A stretch of 64,000 bases of DNA from an uncultured Clostridia bacterium (GTDB taxonomy: Bacteria > Bacillota > Clostridia > Saccharofermentanales > Saccharofermentanaceae), in assembly GCA_947303185.1 (NCBI GenBank), contig CAMYXF010000004.1, positions 151,406 through 215,405 of the forward strand. The letters run 5' to 3'. The translations under genes were made by a program, and so were the position numbers. This document shows, one piece after another, positions 34,681 to 42,355 of the stretch. The notes below the pieces were generated by a model. That model worked only from the letters and a program-made list of their open reading frames with translations. It was not told the DNA's origin and did no database searches. Every line of letters begins with the position of its first letter. The first letter of the stretch is position 1.

Positions 34681-35292
34681 TTATAATTCAACATTCTCTT
34701 TTTGAGCACGGTCAAGTTTTCTGCACTCAACGAGAAGAAGCACTGACATGATAACCTGGCAAACGATCATGAAAATTCCTACATAAACCTCGCCTGCAAA
34801 GATCGAGATAAGCATTGAACCGAATGTCGTAACAAGTGACATAACAAGATATGTCTTGCTGTCATAGAGCCATGAAAACGGAAGCAGATGTGCACCGAAT
34901 ACCATCGCGAAAAGCATGAGCATTGCATCCGGCTTCTGATTGAAAGCCCACATAACTATGAGCAGATAAAGCATCTGGTTTGCTGTATTGATGAATCCCA
35001 ATTTGTTGAAAGGATTGTTCCTGTTCTTGAAAACATGTGCGCCGATCAACTTGGAGAAAATCAACACGCTGGGAAGCAGCAATCCCGGGCAGTAAAATGT
35101 GTAAAGATTCTTCGTCATGATATCCACCGGAAGCATTCTCGTAATTGTAACGAGTGTCCAGATAACGACCGATGCCATCATAAACGGCGCACCCTTCTTC
35201 TGCAGGATCATAGCCTCAGTCTTCATGGCCATGTAATCATTTCCGTATGTCTTAGTTTTCTTAACTGCCTTTGTGTTTGTAATGTCTGTCAT
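34681..35292 (-). CDS. Multi-pass membrane protein of unknown family
   Basis: I do not recognise this 203-residue protein. It has about six hydrophobic segments (e.g. FMMASVVIWTLVTITRMLPV, NQMLYLLIVMWAF, TYLVMSLVTTFGSMLISIFAG, IFMIVCQVIMSVLLLV). The ATG at 35292 has a strong GGAGG 9 nt upstream; upstream extension of the frame to 35385 lacks one. It precedes the LytTR and DUF3021 genes by 30 bp and probably shares their transcript. Confidence 0.75.
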   Translation of the reverse strand: MTDITNTKAVKKTKTYGNDYMAMKTEAMILQKKGAPFMMASVVIWTLVTITRMLPVDIMTKNLYTFYCPGLLLPSVLIFSKLIGAHVFKNRNNPFNKLGFINTANQMLYLLIVMWAFNQKPDAMLMLFAMVFGAHLLPFSWLYDSKTYLVMSLVTTFGSMLISIFAGEVYVGIFMIVCQVIMSVLLLVECRKLDRAQKENVEL

Positions 35293-35463
35293 TGTCTTGT
35301 ACCTCCTTGGTTTTGAGGTCATTATATCGGCGCTGTTTATGCGCTCAATAGGTTTGCGACCAAGCGGTACATTGTGGGTTACCAAGTGGTAAAAAGAGGG
35401 TTATATGGGCCATTATCAATGGTGATCATTGCCTTGAAGCGGGTGGTTTCACCGGTTGATTTC

Positions 35464-36252
35464 TCACCTGTAATGCGTGTTAATCAGCTGGTCCACTACC
35501 CTCACATCAAGGGGTGTTTTCGATGATTCAAAGGTGAGGAACAAGCGGTCTCCAACCAATATTCCAGCGTGGTTATACTCGTTGACTCTGTACACCATCT
35601 CATCGGTGTAGTCGGCATTATCCATCATGCCGCAATGATCGTGATAAAGTATCTGGCGGTCGCTCATTCTCAGGATAGTGAAATCGGGATGTATAATTGC
35701 TTTTCCAATCTTCAAAGGACACTCGTATTTGTACGGAATACCGTTCGCAAAAAGCCTGTCAGCAATGATCATTTCCGACTTCGATCTGACGCGCTCACCT
35801 TTTATCGTGAAGTATACAGGAGCATCACTTGGGAACCCCTTATGCGTGTATGGGTTTTCGAGCCACTGGCGCGCATATTCTTCGTCGCCAAGAACTATTG
35901 ACGTGGCGAATTGTTTTCGCGATTCAGGAAGCTGATCGTATACGTCTTCAGCTAAAACATCAGGGTATAAAGCCAGCATTTTAATTAGCGCGGTGTGCTC
36001 AATTTGCGCTGCTTTCAAGACCCTTTGGAGATAGTCTTTTTGGAGGTAAGTTGTGATGGTGTCTTTGTCGTTTAAGATGAGATATTTCTGACCGAATTGT
36101 TTATCGTAATGGTAATAATATGCTCTGCCGTTCTTGAACTTTACATTGATGTTCCCCTCAGGAAATTGAGTAATTCTTCTCTTTAGTTCTTTAATCGTTT
36201 TTGAGAGGAGAATGCTGCGCGTATTCATGTTGTCACGTATTTGATTAGCCAT
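35464..36252 (-). CDS. PD-(D/E)XK nuclease-like protein of unknown role
   Basis: The 262-residue protein has a helical N-terminal half and a C-terminal segment with a restriction-endonuclease-like pattern. GERVRSKSEMIIADRLFANGIPYKYECPLKIGKAIIHPDFTIL contains the conserved Ser-Lys-Ser-Glu, YE and PDF elements. Then comes ILYHDHCGMMDNADY where related proteins usually have WEHxG. The Glu of that last motif is replaced by Asp here, so activity is uncertain. The gene stands alone with GGAGGTGATTTT before its ATG. Genes of this type are frequent single copies in Clostridia; their substrates are unknown. Confidence 0.6.
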   Translation of the reverse strand: MANQIRDNMNTRSILLSKTIKELKRRITQFPEGNINVKFKNGRAYYYHYDKQFGQKYLILNDKDTITTYLQKDYLQRVLKAAQIEHTALIKMLALYPDVLAEDVYDQLPESRKQFATSIVLGDEEYARQWLENPYTHKGFPSDAPVYFTIKGERVRSKSEMIIADRLFANGIPYKYECPLKIGKAIIHPDFTILRMSDRQILYHDHCGMMDNADYTDEMVYRVNEYNHAGILVGDRLFLTFESSKTPLDVRVVDQLINTHYR

Positions 36253-36674
36253 AAAATCACCTCCAATGTTTTGGTTATCATATGACGGCAGAATAACCTT
36301 TTGGTTGCAAAGTGCTGCAAATTGAAAATATAGGGTCGTATTTGAGACTTTTTCGCAAAAATTGAGACTAGTCTCAAAGATGCCGTTATCTAAATAGTCG
36401 TTTGAACAATATGTTTAGAGTAAAAATCACAAAATGTTCTCTAAAACGAAGTAATCGCATCTGATTTAGAGACGAAAAACATTTTTTGTCATCTAAGTAA
36501 TGCTCAAATCTGCGTTTTTAGAGAAACGGTATCTAAAAGCACATCAAAAGGCCGCATTTAGAGAAAAATTGACAAAATCTTCTCCAAACAGTTCAAATAA
36601 AACAGCGTTTAGAGAAATAGTCAGCAGTTTTTCTCTAAACGCTATGAATCATCACATTTTTGGAGAACTATATC
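36253..36674. repeat. AT-rich intergenic array of TTTAGAGAAA elements
   Basis: This 422-bp stretch holds about seven copies of TTTAGAGAAA or its complement, at roughly 36413, 36438, 36465, 36516, 36558, 36608 and 36630, spaced about 42-55 bp where in the same orientation. The last two form a 13-bp stem, GCGTTTAGAGAAA with TTTCTCTAAACGC (about 36605-36642), next to the end of the downstream gene. A perfect 16-bp dyad TTGAGACTAGTCTCAA lies at 36362-36377. A 70-codon open frame crosses part of it and repeats AFxEK, which probably reflects the DNA repeat rather than a real protein. Confidence 0.6.
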
Positions 36675-37730
36675 TTAATGCAGTATCGCTACCAGCCTCT
36701 CGTCACTCGTAAGTAATTCCTTTGCAAGCTCCCTATACTTCTCCTCGTGGAGATAGGTGTGGCGGTGGGGCTTGATCGAAGGCGCCATGTCGATTGCCTT
36801 GCTAAAGTCAGATGCCTTGAGGTCCAATGTAGCGCAGTAATCCCAGAAACCCGTCTTGGTAAATACATTATCGACTCTCTTCCAGCGGTGGTCGCATATC
36901 TTGCACATGATGTAGGTTGCGATACCGACCTGGATTCCGTGGAGCTGTGGACGCTCGAGGAATGAATCCAATGCGTGTGAGATGAGGTGCTCGCTGCCGC
37001 TTGTGGGTGCGCTGGAGCCGGCAATCTCGTTTGCGACGCCGCTCATTGCGAGGGAGTCGAGAAGTTCTTTCAGGAAGAGGTCTTCTTCGATTGACTCAAA
37101 TGGTGTGCGGACGAATGAATTGGCGGCCTTCTTGGCGACCATGAATGCGAAGTCATTAACCTCGTCGTAACCCATGTCTTCCTCGTGCTGCCAGTCGTAA
37201 GTTGAAGAGATCTTGGCGACCATATCGCCTACGCCGGAGTAGAGGAATTTGACGGGCGCGCTCTTGATGACATCGGTGTCGACAAGGATGCCGTAAGCCA
37301 TCTTTGCGGGGAGCGATTTGCGGTGTCCGTCAACGATCAGTGATGCAGATGAACTTGAGAAACCGTCAGACGATGAGCTCGTCGGGACGCTGATGAACGG
37401 AATGCGGAGAACGTAGCCGATGTACTTTGCAGCATCGATTACCTTGCCGCCGCCCATGCCGATGACGGCCTGTGTTTTATTGGGAAGTTCAAAAGCGAGA
37501 TTTGTTATGTCGTTGAAGTCGACTGTGTCCATTTCCTGATGGTGGAGCACTTTGACACCGGCATTCTCGAAAGACTTGAACACCGTATCGCCGAACATAT
37601 CGGTAAGGCCGTTGCCGAAAAGGATCGTGACCTGGGTGATGTCAGCTTCCTTCAGGAAGTCACCGATGTGGGCGGTTACGCCGCGCTCGATCTTAAGGAT
37701 TGAAGGGATAGCAATCTCGTCTTTGGGCAT
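36675..37730 (-). CDS. sn-Glycerol-1-phosphate dehydrogenase (EgsA/AraM family)
   Basis: This metal-dependent oxidoreductase interconverts dihydroxyacetone phosphate and glycerol-1-phosphate with NAD(P)H. The 351 residues show the dinucleotide-binding IGMGGGKVIDAAKY, the phosphate and substrate segment ISVPTSSSSDGFSSSSASL, and metal-site histidines in SGSEHLISHALD and PQLHGIQVGIATY. The double Ser/Asp-rich segment marks it as the G1P group rather than glycerol dehydrogenase. In Bacillota, AraM-type enzymes feed unusual phosphoglycerol lipids or arabinose-linked pathways. It lies 67 bp upstream of a HAD phosphatase gene's end. Confidence 0.85.
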   Translation of the reverse strand: MPKDEIAIPSILKIERGVTAHIGDFLKEADITQVTILFGNGLTDMFGDTVFKSFENAGVKVLHHQEMDTVDFNDITNLAFELPNKTQAVIGMGGGKVIDAAKYIGYVLRIPFISVPTSSSSDGFSSSSASLIVDGHRKSLPAKMAYGILVDTDVIKSAPVKFLYSGVGDMVAKISSTYDWQHEEDMGYDEVNDFAFMVAKKAANSFVRTPFESIEEDLFLKELLDSLAMSGVANEIAGSSAPTSGSEHLISHALDSFLERPQLHGIQVGIATYIMCKICDHRWKRVDNVFTKTGFWDYCATLDLKASDFSKAIDMAPSIKPHRHTYLHEEKYRELAKELLTSDERLVAILH

Positions 37731-37797
37731 GTGATCTACCTCGCTTATGAATATGTCGTGTACTCGCTTATGTATTTGTCGTGTGACTCTTCTTCTC

Positions 37798-38454
37798 TTA
37801 CCCTATTACTTCCGGCACCACTTTGATCAGCTCGTCAAAGCTCATGATGAACGGAACCTCAGCGTTGATTTCGCCGAAGCCGTATTTCGCGTGGATGAAC
37901 GGGAGGCCGGCTTTGGTCGTGGCATCGTAGTCGCTCTGGATGTCGCCGACGTAGCATGCGGCGGTGAGGCCGTTGCGCCCGGCGAGGAGCTTAATATTTT
38001 CGTCCTTCTGGAGAAGGTTGTTGCCGTAGCATTCGATGTCTTCGACAAGGTCTTCCGGGTGGCCGTAGCGGATCTCGTAATGACCCAGGAATGACTCGAT
38101 GTAGCCTTCCTGACAGTTGCTTACGATGTAGATGTGATAGCCCATCTCCTTGAGCTTGGCCCAGGTCTCGAACACGCCTTCGTACAAAAGACCGCCGTGC
38201 TCTCTTAAGTACTGGTTCTCGTAGTTCTCACAGGAGGATCGGAGAGCGTCTCTTTCGGGACCCTTCTCAGTGTATGTGAACAGAGTGTCCGCGATGACGT
38301 CCATGGGTTTGCCCATGACGCTCTGGATGTCTTCCCTGGTTACGACTTTGTCAGTGTAGCCCGCTTCGTGGACTTTGACGGTCCAGGCCTTGGCGACGTT
38401 CGCGGATGAATCCCAGACCGTGCCGTCCATATCGAAAATAATTCCTTTTTTCAT
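37798..38454 (-). CDS. HAD-superfamily hydrolase (phosphoglycolate phosphatase-like)
   Basis: The 218-residue protein has the HAD motifs: IIFDMDGTVWDS with the nucleophile Asp, IVSNCQEGYIESFL, and CYVGDIQSDYDATTKAGLPFIHAKYGFG with the terminal Asp. The helical cap between motifs I and II fits subfamily IA. The phosphate ester acted on is unknown. Being upstream of and co-directional with the glycerol-1-phosphate dehydrogenase, it could dephosphorylate glycerol phosphate; that is a guess. Confidence 0.88.
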   Translation of the reverse strand: MKKGIIFDMDGTVWDSSANVAKAWTVKVHEAGYTDKVVTREDIQSVMGKPMDVIADTLFTYTEKGPERDALRSSCENYENQYLREHGGLLYEGVFETWAKLKEMGYHIYIVSNCQEGYIESFLGHYEIRYGHPEDLVEDIECYGNNLLQKDENIKLLAGRNGLTAACYVGDIQSDYDATTKAGLPFIHAKYGFGEINAEVPFIMSFDELIKVVPEVIG

Positions 38455-38619
38455 GTTTACTCCATAGGTTTATGTGATTTACGCATTTATTATACCAATC
38501 CCGGAAAACACTTCTCGGCAAAAGGTCATTATTTACGCGCGGTTAATAAAGTGTTAAAACAACAATATCAAAAAAGCATTATAATTCAGAATAGATAAAT
38601 CATCCCGGGTCCTAATAGC

Positions 38620-41001
38620 ATGATTGAGATTCTGAAAGAAGTACAGCTTGATGTAATGCTCTTGTTGAGCGGCATTTCTGCAGCCGTTGCTTTTTTCCTT
38701 GCCTTTTCGAGGAGCCTTGATAAAGAGCGCAAAACTTTCCTTATACTGACCAATGTCTGCTCAGTGCTGCTCCTGAATTTCGACAGGGCTGCTTATATTT
38801 TCAGAGGCGACACAACGGCTTTCGGTTTCTGGATGGTAAGGATCAGCAACTTCATGGTCTATACCATGGTGCTCATGATATTGTGGGCGTTCAATCAGTA
38901 TGTTAAGGACATCTACCTTGACGAGACCGGACACAAGAAGGCACTGTTCAGACTTAAGTTCATTGACTATCTCTGCCTCACCGGCGTAGTGCTTATCATC
39001 GTATCGCAGTTCACGGGACTCTATTACACATTTGATGCGACCAACCACTACCAGCGTTCAGCGGGATATCCGATAGGCGTGATAATACCCATGGTTATCC
39101 TTTTGCTGCAGTTATCATTTGCAATACAGTACCGCAAGAAATTCTCGACCACGCTGTTCCTGTCACTGATCCTGTTTACGACGATGCCGCTTCTGGCAGG
39201 CATTCTTCAGCTTAAGCTATACGGACTGTCGCTGATCAACATCACGACCGGACTTTTGTCTTCCCTTCTGTATCTGTTCGCGCTGCATGACATGAATAAG
39301 GCTGTCGAGCGTGCGCGGAAAATCGAGATCGATTACCTGAAGAACGAGACGGAAGGAACCAAGAGGCTTTTCGAACAGACGGCTGAAGCACTTGCAAGCG
39401 CGATCGATGCCAAGGACAAGTATACAAAGGGTCACTCCGCCAGAGTTGCCGAGTACTCGAAAAAGATCGCCGAGCTTGCCGGCAAGAATCCCCAGGAGTG
39501 CGAAGAGATCTACTATGCGGCACTCCTTCATGACGTAGGAAAGATCGGCATCTCAAGATCGATCCTCAACAAGAACGGAAAGCTTACCAACGAGGAATAC
39601 GAAGTAATCAAGGAGCACCCGGATATCGGCGCGCAGATCTTATCGAGTATCAGCGAGTCGCCTTATCTCAGCATCGGCGCAAGATCGCACCACGAGAGAT
39701 ATGACGGAAGAGGTTATCCGCAGGGACTTAAGGGCGACGACATTCCTGAGATTGCAAGGATCATTGCAGTTGCGGATGCGTACGATGCCATGACTTCAAG
39801 CCGTAGCTACCGTGAGACGATTCCGCAGCAGGTTGTTAGAGAAGAATTCGTTAAGTGCTTGGGCACGCAGTTCGATCCTGTTTTCGGCAAGATCATGATC
39901 CACCTGATCGACCTCGACGAAGAATACCAGATGAAGGAAAAGGAAGAGGTCAAGGAGCTTGCGGGCAGGAACGAACTGATTTGCGATGATTACAGATCGG
40001 CTGTATCAGAAGGTATCGTTATCACGAACGAGATGACAAATATCAAGCTTACGAGCACTCCTGTTCCGGGATATCCTGCAGAGAAGAGCATGCCTTCGAT
40101 CGTGCTTTTCGATTCGCTTGACGCGAGGATCCACCAGGACGAGAAGAACATCGCAAGGCTCATGTATTTCGAGTACGGCGAGATAAGGTTCGACGGCAAT
40201 GTCGTCCGTAAGGGCGCGCGCAAGATGCAGCCTGATATCAAAGTCCATAACAAAGATGCCGAACACGATGGCACTTCTTATAACATCGAAGCAGTTAAGA
40301 TCAAAGATCACGTCAGGATCAAGATCATGTCTGACAAGGAAACGGTCGACGTTACGATCGCGCTTCCTGACAGTGCAAGATGGGCGTACATCTGCCTTAC
40401 CGGCGAACACTGCCAGATAAGCAATGTCAGCATCGACAGGAGCAATGAGAAGATTCCTCAGGATTACATCACGAGGATTGCAGAAGAGATCAGTTACATC
40501 GACGGTCCTGCGGGAGATATTCCCAACATCCAGGCTGACGGATACAGGTCTGCAACTTCCGGCGGAATACTTCTTAAGGACAAGCTCACGATCAGTTTCC
40601 ACACCATGAGTCTTCCTACCGCAAGGCTCGTCTGGCACTGCCCTTATTTCATCATTTTCTCATCTGATAACGGCCAGGTTAACGGCCCTGATTTCCGCGA
40701 ATACGGACTCGTCAGACTTGACGGTGAGAACTGGGATTCGGATGAATTCGGAAGCAACAAGATCGCAGTTACCAAGACTGATGTTTTCGTTAACTGGGAC
40801 AAATGGAAAGCACAGAATAAAGACGGATTTGACTGCGAAGTTTTCCTGACGAGAAAAGGAGACACAGTCACGCTCACGACTGCCAACTGCGGCATTGAGA
40901 TCACGAATATCACTACCATCAACGATCCTTCAAAAGATGTATATGTAGCTCTGACGGGTGACCAGTGCGCCCTCACAAATATAAGGATAAAGGAATCTTA
41001 A
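38620..41001 (+). CDS. Membrane HD-GYP cyclic di-GMP phosphodiesterase with duplicated C-terminal domain
   Basis: The 793-residue protein has a seven-helix membrane sensor (residues 10-225), a short coiled coil, and an HD-GYP domain (about 255-430). The catalytic signatures are intact: HSARV at 272, LLHDVGKIGI (H304, D305), and HHERYDGRGYP (358-367). It should hydrolyse cyclic di-GMP. After it come two homologous segments of about 150 residues each: 456-606 (DYRSAVSEGIVI ... YICLTGEHCQISNVSI) and 639-790 (GYRSATSGGILL ... YVALTGDQCALTNIRI). They look like beta-sandwich domains of unknown ligand. No Shine-Dalgarno site is evident. TATAAT at 38580-38585 may be its -10 box. The next gene, a reverse transcriptase, starts one base after the stop. 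Confidence 0.9.
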   Translation: MIEILKEVQLDVMLLLSGISAAVAFFLAFSRSLDKERKTFLILTNVCSVLLLNFDRAAYIFRGDTTAFGFWMVRISNFMVYTMVLMILWAFNQYVKDIYLDETGHKKALFRLKFIDYLCLTGVVLIIVSQFTGLYYTFDATNHYQRSAGYPIGVIIPMVILLLQLSFAIQYRKKFSTTLFLSLILFTTMPLLAGILQLKLYGLSLINITTGLLSSLLYLFALHDMNKAVERARKIEIDYLKNETEGTKRLFEQTAEALASAIDAKDKYTKGHSARVAEYSKKIAELAGKNPQECEEIYYAALLHDVGKIGISRSILNKNGKLTNEEYEVIKEHPDIGAQILSSISESPYLSIGARSHHERYDGRGYPQGLKGDDIPEIARIIAVADAYDAMTSSRSYRETIPQQVVREEFVKCLGTQFDPVFGKIMIHLIDLDEEYQMKEKEEVKELAGRNELICDDYRSAVSEGIVITNEMTNIKLTSTPVPGYPAEKSMPSIVLFDSLDARIHQDEKNIARLMYFEYGEIRFDGNVVRKGARKMQPDIKVHNKDAEHDGTSYNIEAVKIKDHVRIKIMSDKETVDVTIALPDSARWAYICLTGEHCQISNVSIDRSNEKIPQDYITRIAEEISYIDGPAGDIPNIQADGYRSATSGGILLKDKLTISFHTMSLPTARLVWHCPYFIIFSSDNGQVNGPDFREYGLVRLDGENWDSDEFGSNKIAVTKTDVFVNWDKWKAQNKDGFDCEVFLTRKGDTVTLTTANCGIEITNITTINDPSKDVYVALTGDQCALTNIRIKES

Positions 41002-41002
41002 G

Positions 41003-42205
41003 TTGTCACTGATCGACATGCTGTTCGAAAAGAGCAGCTGGGAAAAGTTCTATGCCTACAAGTCTGCGCTCCGTTGTTCGAAGCGTTTCACTAAAGAACT
41101 CCGCGTATATATTGACTCAGAAGCTTACCTCAAATATGCAGCCGAGATAAAATCGTGCACCAATCTTCCTCTCCCTACAAAGTCAGTCATCAGCAAGATG
41201 AGCAGCCGTAAGAAGCGCACGGTCTACAAATACCCGTACGACTTCAACATGGTCTTAAAGCTCCTGACTTTTCTGACCCTCCGAAAATACGATCACATCT
41301 ACTCCCCTGATCTTTATTCGTTCCGTCCGGGCGTATGTGCAAAGGATGCGATTACACGAATCTGCAGAACGAGAGATCTGCACACTCTCTATTCATACAA
41401 GATCGACGTGAGCGATTATTTCAACTCGATACCTGTCGACAGAATTTGCAATATCTTAGATGACACCATCACCGATGACGTCGATCTTTTAAACTTCATG
41501 AAGGCGCTTCTCAATGAGAAATACGTCATCTCGGATTATGAGAAAGTCGCAGAAAAGAAAGGCATAATGGCGGGCACTCCGATCGCTTCATTCTATGCGA
41601 ATCTTTATCTCAAAGATCTCGACGAATGGTTCAGGGACAGAGGGATTCTTTATGCAAGATATTCTGATGACATCATCGTTTTCGCGAAGAACGGAGAAGA
41701 GATTGAAAGATATAAGACAGTCATTCTTGAGCACCTGAAGAATAAGGAGCTCACGGTCAATCCGGCGAAGGAAGTTTTCGCAAGGCCGGAAGACGGATTC
41801 TGCTTCTTGGGGATTGAGGTTAAGAACGGCGAGATAGACATCGCGCCGGCGTCGGTCGTTAAGCTCAAGCAGAAGATGCGACGCAAGGCCAGAGCGCTCG
41901 ACAGATGGAGATACAGGAATAATTTAGACCGCACAAAAGCGGCGGCAGCGTTCATTAGAATATTCAATCACAAGCTTCTGGAAGTTAACGAAGATTCGGA
42001 CCTCACCTGGAGCCTCTGGTTCTTCCCTGTCATAACAACTTCCAAGAGCCTTCACGAGATCGACCTATACGCACAGGAGCTCCTGCGCTACCTCATAAGC
42101 GGCACGCACACCAAATCGCGCTATAACGTGCGCTACGACGAGCTGAAGGCCATGGGCTATAAAAGTCTCGTGAACGAGTATTACAGGCACAATAAGGACC
42201 AGTAA
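41003..42205 (+). CDS. Stand-alone reverse transcriptase, no intron or maturase parts
   Basis: The 400-residue protein carries an RT core: SFRPGVCAKDAI (motif 2), YKIDVSDYFNSI with catalytic Asp135, GTPIASFYANLYLKDLD (motif 4), YARYSDDIIVF with YSDD at 220-223, and a FLG motif at 268-270. About 130 residues of thumb-like, basic C-terminus follow. There is no HNH endonuclease, no group II intron RNA in the short flanks, and motif 4 lacks the SQ typical of diversity-generating retroelements. The start is a TTG at 41003, with AAGGA 8 nt upstream and only 1 bp after the HD-GYP stop, so the two are almost certainly co-translated. Function is unknown; defence, like other stand-alone bacterial RTs, is one option. 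Confidence 0.9.
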   Translation: MSLIDMLFEKSSWEKFYAYKSALRCSKRFTKELRVYIDSEAYLKYAAEIKSCTNLPLPTKSVISKMSSRKKRTVYKYPYDFNMVLKLLTFLTLRKYDHIYSPDLYSFRPGVCAKDAITRICRTRDLHTLYSYKIDVSDYFNSIPVDRICNILDDTITDDVDLLNFMKALLNEKYVISDYEKVAEKKGIMAGTPIASFYANLYLKDLDEWFRDRGILYARYSDDIIVFAKNGEEIERYKTVILEHLKNKELTVNPAKEVFARPEDGFCFLGIEVKNGEIDIAPASVVKLKQKMRRKARALDRWRYRNNLDRTKAAAAFIRIFNHKLLEVNEDSDLTWSLWFFPVITTSKSLHEIDLYAQELLRYLISGTHTKSRYNVRYDELKAMGYKSLVNEYYRHNKDQ

Positions 42206-42245
42206 GGGCGTTTTAAGGGCATATTAGTATCTGGTATGCACAGTG

Positions 42246-42266
42246 ACGGGGTTAAAGACCCGTTTT
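42246..42266 (+). terminator. Weak terminator after the reverse transcriptase gene
   Basis: A 5-bp stem ACGGG/CCCGT around an 8-nt loop is followed by TTTT. A second small hairpin TTTTCA-TTCG-TGAAAA follows at once. Confidence 0.45.
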
Positions 42267-42285
42267 CATTCGTGAAAATAGCGAA

Positions 42286-42314
42286 TTGATAATGAATTCC
42301 TATATTTTTATAAT
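42286..42314 (+). promoter_or_regulatory. Promoter of the SulP transporter gene
   Basis: TTGATA (42286-42291) and TATAAT (42309-42314) are 17 bp apart, with a predicted start near 42321 and a GAGGATGTATTT ribosome site before the ATG. This separates the transporter transcriptionally from the RT operon. Confidence 0.75.
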
Positions 42315-42355
42315 TCTCTGGTTTTTTGAAATAAGAAAATTAAGAGGATGTATTT

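Noticed and set aside
36400..36645. CRISPR array
   Set aside because: Elements are only about 10 bp, degenerate, in both orientations, with irregular spacing and no cas genes near.
36500..36712. 70-codon reading frame with AFxEK repeats
   Set aside because: The amino-acid repeat mirrors the DNA repeat, it has no ribosome binding site, and it overlaps the end of a well-supported gene.
41003..42355. Diversity-generating retroelement
   Set aside because: Motif 4 lacks SQ, there is no avd gene, and I could not see a template repeat: the 1-bp and 150-bp flanks show no match to the HD-GYP C-terminus.
41003..42355. Group II intron
   Set aside because: No HNH domain, no domain V-like RNA, and the RT is tightly joined to the previous gene with almost no non-coding DNA.
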